Shown: positions 40,162-49,790, counted from the first letter of the stretch. The stretch: DNA of 64,000 nt from Pseudoalteromonas luteoviolacea B = ATCC 29581 (GCA_000333235.1 CAPN01000016.1:1-64000), one strand, 5' to 3'. Numbers and translations are program-made. Notes: a model not told the origin generated them from the letters alone.

Positions 40162-40199
40162 TCAATTGGCTCAATTGAATTAACTTAGGGTTCAAAATT

Positions 40200-41291
40200 A
40201 TGGGTTTCAAATGTGGTATCGTTGGCTTACCAAACGTAGGTAAATCAACTTTATTTAATGCACTGACTAAAGCTGGTATCGAAGCGGCAAACTTTCCATT
40301 TTGTACAATCGAGCCAAATACTGGGGTTGTGCCGGTTCCTGATGCGCGTTTAGATAAATTAGCTGAAATAGTCAAGCCAGTTCGTATCGTTCCAACCTCA
40401 ATGGAATTTGTTGATATTGCAGGACTAGTGAAAGGAGCTTCAAAAGGTGAAGGATTAGGTAACCAATTCCTTGCCAATATTCGAGAGACTGACGCAATTG
40501 GCCATGTTGTACGTTGTTTTGAAAACGAAAACATCGTTCACGTTGCAGGACAAGTTAATCCAGCGGAAGACATCGACGTCATTAATACTGAGCTTGTACT
40601 ATCTGATATGGAAAGTTGCGACAAAGCATTACTTCGCGTCGCTAAGAAAGCGAAAGGTGGCGATAAAGACGCTAAGTTTGAAATTGAAGTTCTTGAAAAA
40701 GTTAAGGCGCACCTAGATAGCGGTTTAACCCTTCGCTCATTGAAACTGGAAAAAGAAGAATATGCAGCGATCTCTTACATGAATTTCCTAACTATAAAAC
40801 CCACCATGTACATTGCAAACGTAAATGAAGACGGTTTTGAAAATAACCCTTACCTTGATCAGGTCAGAGAAATCGCTGCAAACGAAAATGCTGTTGTTGT
40901 TGCTGTTTGTGCAGCTATCGAAGCTGAACTCTCTGAGCTTGATGACGAAGATAAGAAAGAGTTTATGGTTGACCTTGGTCTCGAAGAACCAGGCCTAAAC
41001 AGAGTGATCCGTGCAGGTTATGAATTACTGAATCTACAAACCTATTTCACCGCTGGAGTGAAAGAAGTTCGTGCATGGACGATTCCTGTCGGTGCAACTG
41101 CACCACAAGCTGCAGGTAAAATTCACACAGATTTTGAACGTGGTTTTATTCGTGCACAAACGATTGGTTTTAATGATTACGTGCAGTTCAATGGTGAAGC
41201 TGGAGCCAAAGAAGCCGGTAAAATGCGTCAAGAAGGTAAAGATTACATTGTTAAAGATGGCGATGTAATGAACTTCTTATTCAACGTTTAA
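40200..41291 (+). CDS. ychF: Redox-regulated ATPase YchF (Obg-like)
   Basis: YchF is a ribosome-associated P-loop nucleotidase of the Obg group that prefers ATP and negatively affects the oxidative stress response. The 363-residue protein has the P-loop [14 protein letters not shown], switch [16 protein letters not shown] with the hydrophobic substitution after DxxG, a coiled-coil insertion, and a C-terminal TGS domain ([27 protein letters not shown]). The pth-ychF pair is conserved. Confidence 0.96.
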   Translation: MGFKCGIVGLPNVGKSTLFNALTKAGIEAANFPFCTIEPNTGVVPVPDARLDKLAEIVKPVRIVPTSMEFVDIAGLVKGASKGEGLGNQFLANIRETDAIGHVVRCFENENIVHVAGQVNPAEDIDVINTELVLSDMESCDKALLRVAKKAKGGDKDAKFEIEVLEKVKAHLDSGLTLRSLKLEKEEYAAISYMNFLTIKPTMYIANVNEDGFENNPYLDQVREIAANENAVVVAVCAAIEAELSELDDEDKKEFMVDLGLEEPGLNRVIRAGYELLNLQTYFTAGVKEVRAWTIPVGATAPQAAGKIHTDFERGFIRAQTIGFNDYVQFNGEAGAKEAGKMRQEGKDYIVKDGDVMNFLFNV

Positions 41292-41315
41292 CGTTATACA
41301 CACACCATAAAAATC

Positions 41316-41341
41316 AAAGGGGCTCATTTAGGGCCCTTTTT
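41316..41341 (+). terminator. Terminator after ychF
   Basis: GGGCTC and GGGCCC pair (one G-T) around ATTTA. Flanking A and T runs lengthen the stem, and five T residues follow. It lies 25 bases past the ychF stop. Confidence 0.85.
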
Positions 41342-41496
41342 ACTTCTGTAAGAATTAATTTAAAAAACTCTCCCCGTTTTTGTTAGGCATAGGTCATATA
41401 TTCGCTGAATTTGGCGATAGCCCAAGCTGTCTGTAGCGCAATCGTTTAATAATTCCCCAAACAAACTAAAGATACGGTTTTTTTAAAAAAAAGGTG

Positions 41497-41525
41497 TTGA
41501 CGGCTATGGGTCATATACGCATAAT
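41497..41525 (+). promoter_or_regulatory. Promoter of the tRNA array
   Basis: TTGACG (41497-41502) and CATAAT (41520-41525) are spaced by 17 bases. They are followed by ACGCCCCGC, a GC-rich discriminator of the kind found at stringently controlled stable RNA promoters. The first tRNA starts about 32 bases after the expected transcription start. Confidence 0.75.
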
Positions 41526-41563
41526 ACGCCCCGCATCAGCAATGATGGTGAAACAAAATTAAA

Positions 41564-41640
41564 GGCTACGTAGCTCAGCTGGTTAGAGCACATCACTCAT
41601 AATGATGGGGTCACAGGTTCGAATCCCGTCGTAGCCACCA
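41564..41640 (+). tRNA. tRNA-Met(CAT), copy 1
   Basis: This 77-base cloverleaf begins GGCTACGTAGCTCAGC, has the anticodon loop CTCATAA and ends with encoded CCA. It matches the elongator Met type (as E. coli metT) rather than the initiator, since the acceptor stem is fully paired. Confidence 0.95.
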
Positions 41641-41685
41641 CTTTGTTTTATTTATAAATTCTGATAGCATCCTCATGTGTTTTGC

Positions 41686-41770
<85 letters not shown>

Positions 41771-41789
41771 TAAACATATGAAAGACTCT

Positions 41790-41876
41790 GTTGGAGTTTC
41801 TGCCTCGCTGTGAAGCAGAAGCGTTAAGGTAGCGGGTTACCGCTAGCAAGACCTAGATTCAAATCACTAGTTCAAC
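41790..41876 (+). pseudogene. tRNA-Gln-like element without anticodon, copy 1
   Basis: These 87 bases keep the 5' end, D-arm core (GCGTTAAGGTAGCG) and T-arm (GATTCAAATC, in place of the family's GGTTCAAATC) of the neighbouring tRNA-Gln. The anticodon arm is reduced to AGCGG-GTTA-CCGCT, a four-base loop without the TTG anticodon. A hairpin-forming insert (TCTGC...GCAGA) sits after the acceptor stem. GTTGGA and TTCAAC still pair as an acceptor-like stem, and there is no CCA. It cannot decode; whether it is transcribed as part of the array is unknown. Confidence 0.7.
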
Positions 41877-41894
41877 ATTTGGTTTGAGTATTGT

Positions 41895-41969
41895 TGGAGT
41901 ATCGCCAAGCGGTAAGGCAGCGGGTTTTGATCCCGCCATTCCCAGGTTCAAATCCTGGTACTCCAGCCA
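41895..41969 (+). tRNA. tRNA-Gln(TTG), copy 1
   Basis: This 75-base cloverleaf begins TGGAGTATCGCCAAGCGG, has anticodon TTG in GGGTTTTGATCCC and ends GCCA with encoded CCA. It follows the tRNA-like element by 18 bases and abuts the next Met tRNA. Confidence 0.95.
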
Positions 41970-41970
41970 T

Positions 41971-42047
41971 GGCTACGTAGCTCAGCTGGTTAGAGCACAT
42001 CACTCATAATGATGGGGTCACAGGTTCGAATCCCGTCGTAGCCACCA
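41971..42047 (+). tRNA. tRNA-Met(CAT), copy 2
   Basis: Identical in sequence to the Met tRNA at 41564. It starts one base after the preceding tRNA-Gln, so processing must separate the two. Confidence 0.95.
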
Positions 42048-42068
42048 TTCACTTTTTGTGAATACAAT

Positions 42069-42153
<85 letters not shown>

Positions 42154-42217
42154 TCTTTAGCTCGATGTAAAATAGTTAATGGTTCAGGCTACCAGTAAAT
42201 AGTTTGATTTGTGTATT

Positions 42218-42304
42218 GTTGGAGTATCTGCCTCGCTGTGAAGCAGAAGCGTTAAGGTAGCGGGTTACCGCTAGCAAAACCTAGGTTCAAATCACTAGTT
42301 CAAC
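42218..42304 (+). pseudogene. tRNA-Gln-like element without anticodon, copy 2
   Basis: Same 87-base element as at 41790 with a few changes (GGAGTATC instead of GGAGTTTC, GCAAAACC instead of GCAAGACC). Here the T-arm reads GGTTCAAATC like a true tRNA-Gln. The 20 bases before it (TTTGATTTGTGTATTG) also precede the following tRNA-Gln, so the element arose by copying a Gln gene with its 5' flank. Confidence 0.7.
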
Positions 42305-42322
42305 ATTTGATTTGTGTATTGT

Positions 42323-42397
42323 TGGAGTATCGCCAAGCGGTAAGGCAGCGGGTTTTGATCCCGCCATTCCCAGGTTCAAATCCTGGTACTCCAGCCA
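42323..42397 (+). tRNA. tRNA-Gln(TTG), copy 2
   Basis: Identical to the Gln tRNA at 41895, including CCA. It is followed after one base by tRNA-Leu. Confidence 0.95.
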
Positions 42398-42398
42398 C

Positions 42399-42483
<85 letters not shown>

Positions 42484-42547
42484 TCTTTAGCTCGATGTAA
42501 AATAGTTAATGGTACAGGCTACCAGTAAATAGTTTGATTTGTGTATT

Positions 42548-42634
42548 GTTGGAGTATCTGCCTCGCTGTGAAGCAGAAGCGTTAAGGTAGCGGGTTACCG
42601 CTAGCAAGACCTAGGTTCAAATCACTAGTTCAAC
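42548..42634 (+). pseudogene. tRNA-Gln-like element without anticodon, copy 3
   Basis: Third copy of the 87-base element, 330 bases after copy 2. It again has the AGCGG-GTTA-CCGCT mini-arm, GGTTCAAATC T-arm and no CCA, and is followed after 18 bases by tRNA-Gln. Confidence 0.7.
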
Positions 42635-42652
42635 ATTTGGTTTGAGTATTGT

Positions 42653-42727
42653 TGGAGTATCGCCAAGCGGTAAGGCAGCGGGTTTTGATCCCGCCATTCC
42701 CAGGTTCAAATCCTGGTACTCCAGCCA
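42653..42727 (+). tRNA. tRNA-Gln(TTG), copy 3
   Basis: Identical to the other Gln(TTG) copies; closes the second 330-bp repeat. Confidence 0.95.
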
Positions 42728-42728
42728 C

Positions 42729-42813
<85 letters not shown>

Positions 42814-42847
42814 TCTACTCTGATGTAAAAAGAGGCACGTTTGTCGT

Positions 42848-42922
42848 TGGAGTATCGCCAAGCGGTAAGGCAGCGGGTTTTGATCCCGCCATTCCCAGGT
42901 TCAAATCCTGGTACTCCAGCCA
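42848..42922 (+). tRNA. tRNA-Gln(TTG), copy 4
   Basis: Identical to the other Gln(TTG) copies, with encoded CCA. It is preceded by a shorter spacer (GTTTGTCGT). Confidence 0.95.
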
Positions 42923-42961
42923 ACCTTTCACATTATTAAAAGAAAGGTCACAACTTCAAAT

Positions 42962-43046
<85 letters not shown>

Positions 43047-43211
43047 TTGAAGCAGACCAGCAATTGCCTGCTCTATCTGCGTTTAGACTTTGAAATTCCC
43101 ACAACCACATTGACGCAAAGTTGATAGCGTTAAGACACCCCAAAATCATTACATTGTAAAAATAATCTTCAAACTTTGGGATTGGTTTACTGAGTTACTT
43201 TTAATTGTGTA

Positions 43212-43238
43212 AATAAATGGGAGCGATAAATCGCCCCC
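43212..43238 (-). terminator. Terminator of the kinase-dioxygenase operon
   Basis: GGGAGCGA (43219-43226) pairs with TCGCCCCC (43231-43238) around TAAA, eight bp with one wobble pair. On the minus strand ATTTATTTAC follows. It lies 20 bases beyond the stop of the 154-residue gene. Confidence 0.65.
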
Positions 43239-43258
43239 TCAAAGCGTATTAAGTAGAC

Positions 43259-43723
43259 TTACGATTTAGCCTTAATTTTAATAATCTCTTCTTTAATGTC
43301 TGCTAGCACTACTTCAAGGTCTTTTTCAAAACCAACTTGAGTATTGATTAACGAGGCGAGTGTATTTGCTTGAGTCGTAGTCACTCCGTATGCTTTAGCC
43401 GCACCATCTCGGATCCCATTTTCATTTAACGAAAAGGCACTACGGAATGTTTCATTTTGAACTAACGCATCTAACAAATGAAGTACTGGAGTTGGGCTAT
43501 CATAATCCGGTTTCACGACAACTTTTGCAGGTATGGCATGGGCATTAAGATCCTGCTTGACTGCCTCTAATAGTGACTCGCCGTTATCCCCTCGACGAAA
43601 TGCCTCTTGTGTTTTTTCATCTATGTTAAATATCTTGAATAGCACATTCTCATTGTTGATAAAACTATTCAGCATCGACTGATTACTTGTGATTTCACTT
43701 AGAAGCTTCAATAAATTACTCAT
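43259..43723 (-). CDS. Hypothetical helical protein with two similar halves
   Basis: This 154-residue protein is not firmly recognised. The N-terminal part (SMLNSFINNENVLFKIF then NIDEKTQEAFRRGD) resembles the helical repeat of LigA-type small subunits of extradiol dioxygenases and of Nif11-like leaders, in which a segment of this kind ends in GD. A second, similar segment appears at about 84-125 (LLDALVQNETFRSAF then GVTTTQANTLASL). It has no Cys. AAGGAAAG five bases before the ATG is a strong ribosome binding site. It follows the dioxygenase by nine bases and may be its partner or substrate; that is conjecture. Confidence 0.6.
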   Translation of the reverse strand: MSNLLKLLSEITSNQSMLNSFINNENVLFKIFNIDEKTQEAFRRGDNGESLLEAVKQDLNAHAIPAKVVVKPDYDSPTPVLHLLDALVQNETFRSAFSLNENGIRDGAAKAYGVTTTQANTLASLINTQVGFEKDLEVVLADIKEEIIKIKAKS

Positions 43724-43732
43724 TATCTTTCC

Positions 43733-44389
43733 TTATTTTATGATGAACTCAATAGACCAAGCTATTGATTTTGTTTCATTTATTGTTAAACAATGCATTA
43801 ATCTGGTGTTAAAAATAAATAGATCTCTCGGTTTTACTAATAAAGATGTTTTATTTTCCAAAAACGTCTCAACGATACTCGGATCGACTTTTATAAAATG
43901 TCCCATATGAGAATGAGGGAAATTGCCGTATGTATGTGTTCGTGGAATACAAGCAAAATTGGCCCTTCTTTCATCGATGAGCGGGATCCAACAATGAGGA
44001 TATCCGTGGGGAATAAGATCAGATGGGCCATCTTGATGAAATCCAGTAAATCCTTTTATCAAAGATTCAGGATACCAAGCGAGCAAAGTCGCATCATCTT
44101 CAATAACGTAGTTGTCTTGGTAAATTTCACGAATGATAGGATCTATTTTAGTTTTCACATGAGATTCAATGTAGTCCCGAAGTTTATTTGATTTATACCC
44201 TCTCGAACTATACGCATTAAACTTGTGTTGATGTGTGATATGAAGTTGATCAATGCCGTTAATAGTAAAATCTAACGAATCGTTTTCTTTAACGATTGAC
44301 TTTGATAGTTCAATTAACAAATCAAGCTCTTCTTGATTGAAGAAATCTTCTATATGGATATAGCCAATGTCGGCATAACTAGTCTTCAT
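43733..44389 (-). CDS. Phytanoyl-CoA dioxygenase (PhyH)-family Fe(II)/2-oxoglutarate oxygenase
   Basis: With ATG 44389 the protein has 218 residues and overlaps the kinase gene by 11 bases; in-frame ATGs at 44407 and 44425 are alternatives. The iron triad is visible: His118 and Asp120 in GFHQDGPSD and the distal His199 in TRLMHC. The Arg that usually binds 2-oxoglutarate about ten residues later appears replaced by Lys207 (NETKSIAWS). The family hydroxylates small molecules or halogenates carrier-bound substrates; the substrate here is unknown. It is the middle gene of the kinase-oxygenase-small-protein set. Confidence 0.78.
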   Translation of the reverse strand: MKTSYADIGYIHIEDFFNQEELDLLIELSKSIVKENDSLDFTINGIDQLHITHQHKFNAYSSRGYKSNKLRDYIESHVKTKIDPIIREIYQDNYVIEDDATLLAWYPESLIKGFTGFHQDGPSDLIPHGYPHCWIPLIDERRANFACIPRTHTYGNFPHSHMGHFIKVDPSIVETFLENKTSLLVKPRDLFIFNTRLMHCLTINETKSIAWSIEFIIK

Positions 44390-47300
44390 CGCTGTGCATC
44401 GTTTCATACTGTTTGAGCTTGTCATACATCACTTTCTCATTAGTTGAGTCACACCAATCCAACGTATTCTGGATGAGTCGACGTGCTTCACCAACGCAAC
44501 CTTTAGCAATCAAAATGTCAATTAACATGCACTTATAAAGACTCAACCATTGTGTTTGTGCACTTTGTTCCATCACTTGAATTGCATTCTCAAGCTCATT
44601 CACGTCGCCATTAATAAACGCTGTTGGAATATTGAGATACATAGAGAAATGTTGCATATCAGCATGTCGATTTAGAAGTCGAGCCATTTCAGCTAAACAC
44701 CAAGAAATAAACGCATTATCACAAAGCAAATAACCACAAATCGCACCATACCCTAAAGTTATCAGCTCACTAATGGGACTTTTTGCATTTCGACTCACAC
44801 GAATGGCTGTCTCAATCGATTCTTTAGCCTCGGCATTTTTCATTGCCGCTTCTACCGATGCTTTTATCATGTATAAGAATGATTTACTTGAAAAGCCGTA
44901 CTCTATACATGAGTTATCGGTGAACTCTCTGTTTTTATAACTAAAGATATCTAATGCTTTTTGAATATAGCTAAGACAATCTTGCGTTTGACCATCAAGA
45001 AGATAGCAATTAGCTACTTGGACATAGGTAACCAATTTTTGATCATCAGTGTAATTCAGTGTGCTTGCGTTATTAGCTTCTGACATCGCAAGGTTTAACG
45101 CTTTCTTTCTGTTTGATGTCATATGATGAAAAGTCATGATTGACCAGTTACTATGATGAAGGTAATGAGTAAAGTCATCGCTAAGTTCCGAACCACTGAC
45201 GCAATCAATGATTTTTTGGTTATAAGAAGAAAGCGCGATTATTTCTTTACTACCTGAACCTTCAAGCGCAACCAAACAACTGATCTTTAGACAGTTTATT
45301 TTGATAAATAATGATGGGGATTTTAACACTAACTCCTGTGAAACGGGTTCTATGCACCTGGTAAGAAGATCGTATGCTGATTTGTAAGCACCAAGGTTTG
45401 AATCAGACTTAGCAATAACATAAGCATACTTTGCACTTTCAACATACTGTTTAGAGTGATATAGATGATTAAATAACGCAGACGTATAATTGTCTTCTTT
45501 TTCAAGAAGAATAATTTTTTCTGCAATTTTAGCGTGATTTAAGACCCTATCTTTTTCTGCGACTGAATCATAAGCCGCATCTCTGACTAACGCATGCTTA
45601 AAAATATAACTATTATTATCAACTTGCCTAAGTTGAATAATTAAATCTTTATCAATGAGTTCATTAATATCATTTTGAATTTGATTTTCACTTAGAGAAG
45701 ACGCGGCGACTAATAAATCATATTCAAACTCACGACCAATGGTTGCGGCTAATTGAGCTGTTTCTTTGGCATACTTTAAACTATCCAGTTTTTGTTGTAA
45801 CGACTCGCGTAAACTAGATGGGACTTGATCAAGTTTTTCTGGACTGACAAAATTAATTTCACCATTAATCAAACTGATCAACTCTTTTTGTTTTATCATG
45901 TCAACCAGCTCTTCAATAAAAAGCGGTATGCCATCAGTGCGATTGATGAGTATATCGAGTACGTTTCGCGATACGCATTGCTCATCAAATAACTTAACGA
46001 TAAATCCTTCCGTCTCTTTTTTTGTCAGTTTTTTTAGAAAGACGTCAACTATCGCGAGCGTCCTAAATTGCTGCGGCAAAGTTTGTCGAGAGGTACTGAT
46101 TAAAACATCACTAGGTTGAAGTGTATTGCTAAATTGCTGAATAAATTCCAATGTTGTGTTATCAGCCCAATGTAAATCTTCAAAAATGTAAAGCTTATTA
46201 ATACTTACATCAAGATGACTACTTTTAAGCAATGCCCCTAAACTATCAAATAAAATGGATTTTTGTTGCTCTGGTGTCAAAGTCAAATCTGGCCGAGCTG
46301 AGTCTGGCAGTGCCGAATCAAACTCGATGTTTAACCACATCATCAAAATAGATAAGGCGTTTTTTAAATCAATACGTGAACTGTGATGTGATAATAGTTG
46401 GCTAAATAGCCCACTTGCTGATTCTGCGTTTAAAGTAGACGTATTATAAAGGTTTCGGATCAAAGTCAGGACGGGGTAAAGTGCGTTGTTTTGATGCTCT
46501 GGTAAACATTGAGAAACAAGGTGTTGAAAATTCGGTGCCTTATTACGTACTTCTTGCAATAGCCGCGATTTCCCGATCCCAGCTTCGCCATGCAAATACA
46601 CTAGGCGAGAGGAACTTTCTAATTGAGAGAGCAAGGGCAATAGCTGTTCTAGTTCAGGCTCTCGACCAACAAACTCATGATTATTACGCATACCTCGCAT
46701 AAAACCAAACGCTTCATTGCGTCGTTCTCCACTGAGTTTAAAAACACGGTCAGGCAAGACAGAAAGCCCTACACAAAGATCTCGATGCGCTTCAAATGCA
46801 CAATACGGCTCAAGCAGACTTCTCGTCTCTAGACTACATAAAACTTGATTAGACTGCGCTTGTCGAGCTAACTCAAGCGCTGCATTAGCAACATGTCCTT
46901 CGGGCGTATTATTCGCATACGTCGTAAATACACCAGTATGAATACCCGCATGTGCATTTAAGGTCGCCCCTTGAATGTCTTTCATTAGGGCATTGCGCCT
47001 ACCTAGGTCACTTATGACCTCAAGAATAGTGCGTGCACATAGGCGCGTATCATTATCATTAGCGCTGGGAAATCCGAAATAAAATAATGTGGTGTCACCG
47101 AGACTACCAACGTGAAATGCGCCAAATCGAGTTGCAATGTCTAAACAATGCCCTCGCTGCGATTTAAACAAAGTATCTAGTACATCTAAATCACTTTCTC
47201 GTTGCTCTAGTAACGTAATACTGAAGCGAATGGCAAGAACCGTAATTTGTTTACGCTCAGTCAAAAAAGTATATTCTGCATTCGTGGGATGATCTGGTGC

Positions 47301-48257
47301 ATCTGCTCTTAAAACAACGGTCTCTTGAGCTGCCAGTGAGGGATTTTTAAAAGCACCAATAGAACCGACTAAATTAGCCATATTTAATCGGCTTAATTCA
47401 GCAAATACCTCATGACCTTTTATCACTCGCTCAATCGGATTTTTATGCAATACACGACGCAATAAGCTCGCTATCGGGTGACCTAATAGTACACCAGGAA
47501 TTGGGATCTGAATGTCGCTCAATTGCTGGTGATAAACCGACGCAATACTTGAACCCGTTACTGCAGGGACGCCTGTTAAACACTCTAAAAATAATAGCCC
47601 CCAAACATATAAATCAGTACTCTCGGTTGCCGGCTCTCCGCGCAATTGTTCCGGTGCGCTATAAGAGGGGGTTCCGAGAGTTTCTTGCGTTAGAGTTAAC
47701 GTATTAAAGTCATTCTGTCTTGAATCGAGTGTTAATGTACCAATACCAAAATCGAGTATTTTAGCATGAAGCTTTGCACCACCTTTAGCAAGCATGATGT
47801 TATTTGGTTTGATATCACGATGAATAACGCCTTTTTTATGTGCATGAATGAGAGCATCTAACACTTGTAGCATAAGATCTTGAACTTCAAGTGGCGCTAA
47901 CTCACCCTCGGAATTTAAATAATTACGCAGCGTTTGCCCGTCAACGTATTCAAACACAGCGAACAGTAAGTGTTCACTGCATTGACCTTTATCGAGTAAA
48001 CGAACAATATTAGGATGATTAAGTTTACTACAAAGCGCCGTTTCTCGGTGAAAACGCTCGATATAACGACTGTGTGATACTGGCTCTAAATGCGGGTCCA
48101 ACACGAGAACTTTTATTGCAACCGTTTGACCTGTGTTGCGTTGGAATGCTTTAAATACTTTGCCAAAGCCTCCCTCCCCTATTTTTTCGAGTAAATCATA
48201 ATTGGAGGAGCAAAAAGCATCGCGTATATAGTTTTCTGATAATTGAGTAAAAGGCAT
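44379..48257 (-). CDS. Ser/Thr kinase fused to a degenerate nucleotide cyclase, AAA ATPase and TPR region
   Basis: This 1292-residue signalling protein starts with a complete Hanks-type kinase (about 20-290): glycine loop GEGGFGKV, Lys49 in VAIK, HRDIKPNN with Asp148, DFG at 169-171 and APEQ. A class III cyclase-like domain follows (about 335-510), with GDTTLFYFG and GIHTGVF. Its first metal Asp (family VLFADI) is replaced (VLAIRFS), so it is probably inactive. A STAND/AAA_16-type ATPase follows (Walker A GEAGIGKSR at 557-565, Walker B LYIFEDLHWAD). The C-terminal 450 residues look like TPR-type helices. It has no membrane segment. Partners and signal are unknown. Confidence 0.88.
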   Translation of the reverse strand: MPFTQLSENYIRDAFCSSNYDLLEKIGEGGFGKVFKAFQRNTGQTVAIKVLVLDPHLEPVSHSRYIERFHRETALCSKLNHPNIVRLLDKGQCSEHLLFAVFEYVDGQTLRNYLNSEGELAPLEVQDLMLQVLDALIHAHKKGVIHRDIKPNNIMLAKGGAKLHAKILDFGIGTLTLDSRQNDFNTLTLTQETLGTPSYSAPEQLRGEPATESTDLYVWGLLFLECLTGVPAVTGSSIASVYHQQLSDIQIPIPGVLLGHPIASLLRRVLHKNPIERVIKGHEVFAELSRLNMANLVGSIGAFKNPSLAAQETVVLRADAPDHPTNAEYTFLTERKQITVLAIRFSITLLEQRESDLDVLDTLFKSQRGHCLDIATRFGAFHVGSLGDTTLFYFGFPSANDNDTRLCARTILEVISDLGRRNALMKDIQGATLNAHAGIHTGVFTTYANNTPEGHVANAALELARQAQSNQVLCSLETRSLLEPYCAFEAHRDLCVGLSVLPDRVFKLSGERRNEAFGFMRGMRNNHEFVGREPELEQLLPLLSQLESSSRLVYLHGEAGIGKSRLLQEVRNKAPNFQHLVSQCLPEHQNNALYPVLTLIRNLYNTSTLNAESASGLFSQLLSHHSSRIDLKNALSILMMWLNIEFDSALPDSARPDLTLTPEQQKSILFDSLGALLKSSHLDVSINKLYIFEDLHWADNTTLEFIQQFSNTLQPSDVLISTSRQTLPQQFRTLAIVDVFLKKLTKKETEGFIVKLFDEQCVSRNVLDILINRTDGIPLFIEELVDMIKQKELISLINGEINFVSPEKLDQVPSSLRESLQQKLDSLKYAKETAQLAATIGREFEYDLLVAASSLSENQIQNDINELIDKDLIIQLRQVDNNSYIFKHALVRDAAYDSVAEKDRVLNHAKIAEKIILLEKEDNYTSALFNHLYHSKQYVESAKYAYVIAKSDSNLGAYKSAYDLLTRCIEPVSQELVLKSPSLFIKINCLKISCLVALEGSGSKEIIALSSYNQKIIDCVSGSELSDDFTHYLHHSNWSIMTFHHMTSNRKKALNLAMSEANNASTLNYTDDQKLVTYVQVANCYLLDGQTQDCLSYIQKALDIFSYKNREFTDNSCIEYGFSSKSFLYMIKASVEAAMKNAEAKESIETAIRVSRNAKSPISELITLGYGAICGYLLCDNAFISWCLAEMARLLNRHADMQHFSMYLNIPTAFINGDVNELENAIQVMEQSAQTQWLSLYKCMLIDILIAKGCVGEARRLIQNTLDWCDSTNEKVMYDKLKQYETMHSDED

Positions 48258-48635
48258 AGTAATTTTAACGTATTTTTCGTTGTTATTTGGATGAGCTTGA
48301 AAACGTCTTTGACGACTTCATCGAGTACTAATTCCTTTTCCTTGGGCATTAAAACATCTTGCTCTGGTCAATTATTTTCCTTGCCATAGCGTACCCAACT
48401 ATCGGCTTAATTCCTATTAACTTTAAGCGGAAAATACATTATTTTTTAGATAGTTAGTTGCAAAAAATCAATTATTCAGAAAGGCTCAATAAAATATCAA
48501 TTGCTAATCACGGCAATACGATTAAAAGTAATAAAATCAGATAAGAAGAAAGATGCTTTATAATTAGAATTGCAAAAAAAACAATAGGAAATTAAATGAA
48601 GTTTAAAATACAAGATTAAAAAGCATGGATGAATG
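48258..48635. other. Gene-free region between ubiF and the kinase gene
   Basis: This 378-base AT-rich stretch lies on the minus-strand path from ubiF to the kinase. It must hold the kinase promoter. I found no convincing open frame, hairpin with a T run, or repeat in it. Confidence 0.5.
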
Positions 48636-49790
48636 CTATTCACCCATGGCGTGTTTTAAAACCTGTGCCTTAATTGGCCCAGCACTATTTGCTAATCTTA
48701 ATGCCAGTTCTCTAAACAAACGAAGTGGCCGGATCTCATTCGAGAAGCCAAAGTAGCACGCGTCCATTGTCGACATCATCAGTGCATTATCGAAACGGCG
48801 TCGCTTTTGATACGCATTGAGATTGGACAGGTGCCCCACATCTTCAAAGTCTAGCGCCTCTGTTAATGCTGCAACGTCTTTAAAACCAAGATTAACGCCT
48901 TGACCTGCCAAGGGATTAATCGTGTGAGCGGCATCACCTACTAGCACAACTCTGCCTTGTACATAGTCATTTGCATGTTGTCTCGTCAATGGAAAAACCG
49001 CCGATTCAATGACATCAAAATCACCAGGCAACGATGGAAAGTGCTCAAATATCGCCTGTTTCAATAGCGGCTTGGTTAGCTGACTTGCACGTTTTAAAGT
49101 ATCACCACGGTCATACCAAATAAGATTTGCATAGGGGGCATGCATTGGTAACAACGCAACAGGCCCAGTTGCCTTGAATTGTTGCCACGTTTCTGTTTGC
49201 TGTGGCGCCTCTAGTTTAATAAGGATGCCCATACAGTGCTGTTGATATTGCCACCCCGTTACGCCTATCCCGGCTAACTTTCTAACCTGCGAACGGCCAC
49301 CATCGGTAGCGATAATGAGATCCGCAACGATTTCTTCCTCATCGTAGACAATGACCACTTTTTCGGTGTCTTGTTGAATATTTCTTGCCGGCGTTGAAAA
49401 CGTTTTAACGGTGATTGGCAAACCAGGGAACTGCGACCACAAGCTTGCTTGGATCAATCTATTTTCAATAATATGACCAAGGTGTGTCGCGTTCACCTCA
49501 CTCTTATCAAAACTTAAGATATTTCTTCCTGACTCAAATGCACTAAGTCTGTGATAAGGAGCTACGCGTGTTGCCCGAAGCAAAGGCATTGCACCCAAGT
49601 TATCTAATAGGCGTTCTGAAAACCGATTAATGGCTGAAACTCGAATATCAATGTTATTATCTTCAAGTACCTTTGTTGCATTAATTGGCGAATGTTCTAT
49701 GAGCACAACCTCTGCGCCTTTTTTCGCCAATGATACCGCAGCTGCTGCTCCAACCATCCCACCGCCGACGATGACCACTTTATTTTTCAT
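48636..49790 (-). CDS. ubiF: Ubiquinone biosynthesis FAD-dependent hydroxylase, UbiF type
   Basis: This 384-residue flavoprotein monooxygenase of the UbiH/UbiF/VisC family hydroxylates the benzoquinol ring in ubiquinone synthesis. It has the N-terminal FAD motif VVIVGGGMVGAAAAVSLAKKG, the mid-region ATDGGRSQVRKLAGI and GDAAHTINPLAGQGVNLGFKD near residue 282. The assignment to UbiF rather than UbiH comes from its position next to and divergent from miaB, as in E. coli. Confidence 0.88.
   Translation of the reverse strand: MKNKVVIVGGGMVGAAAAVSLAKKGAEVVLIEHSPINATKVLEDNNIDIRVSAINRFSERLLDNLGAMPLLRATRVAPYHRLSAFESGRNILSFDKSEVNATHLGHIIENRLIQASLWSQFPGLPITVKTFSTPARNIQQDTEKVVIVYDEEEIVADLIIATDGGRSQVRKLAGIGVTGWQYQQHCMGILIKLEAPQQTETWQQFKATGPVALLPMHAPYANLIWYDRGDTLKRASQLTKPLLKQAIFEHFPSLPGDFDVIESAVFPLTRQHANDYVQGRVVLVGDAAHTINPLAGQGVNLGFKDVAALTEALDFEDVGHLSNLNAYQKRRRFDNALMMSTMDACYFGFSNEIRPLRLFRELALRLANSAGPIKAQVLKHAMGE

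Noticed and set aside
48258..48635. Search for a small gene or RNA in the gap beside the kinase gene
   Set aside because: No open frame with a start and ribosome binding site, and no hairpin with a T run, could be seen.
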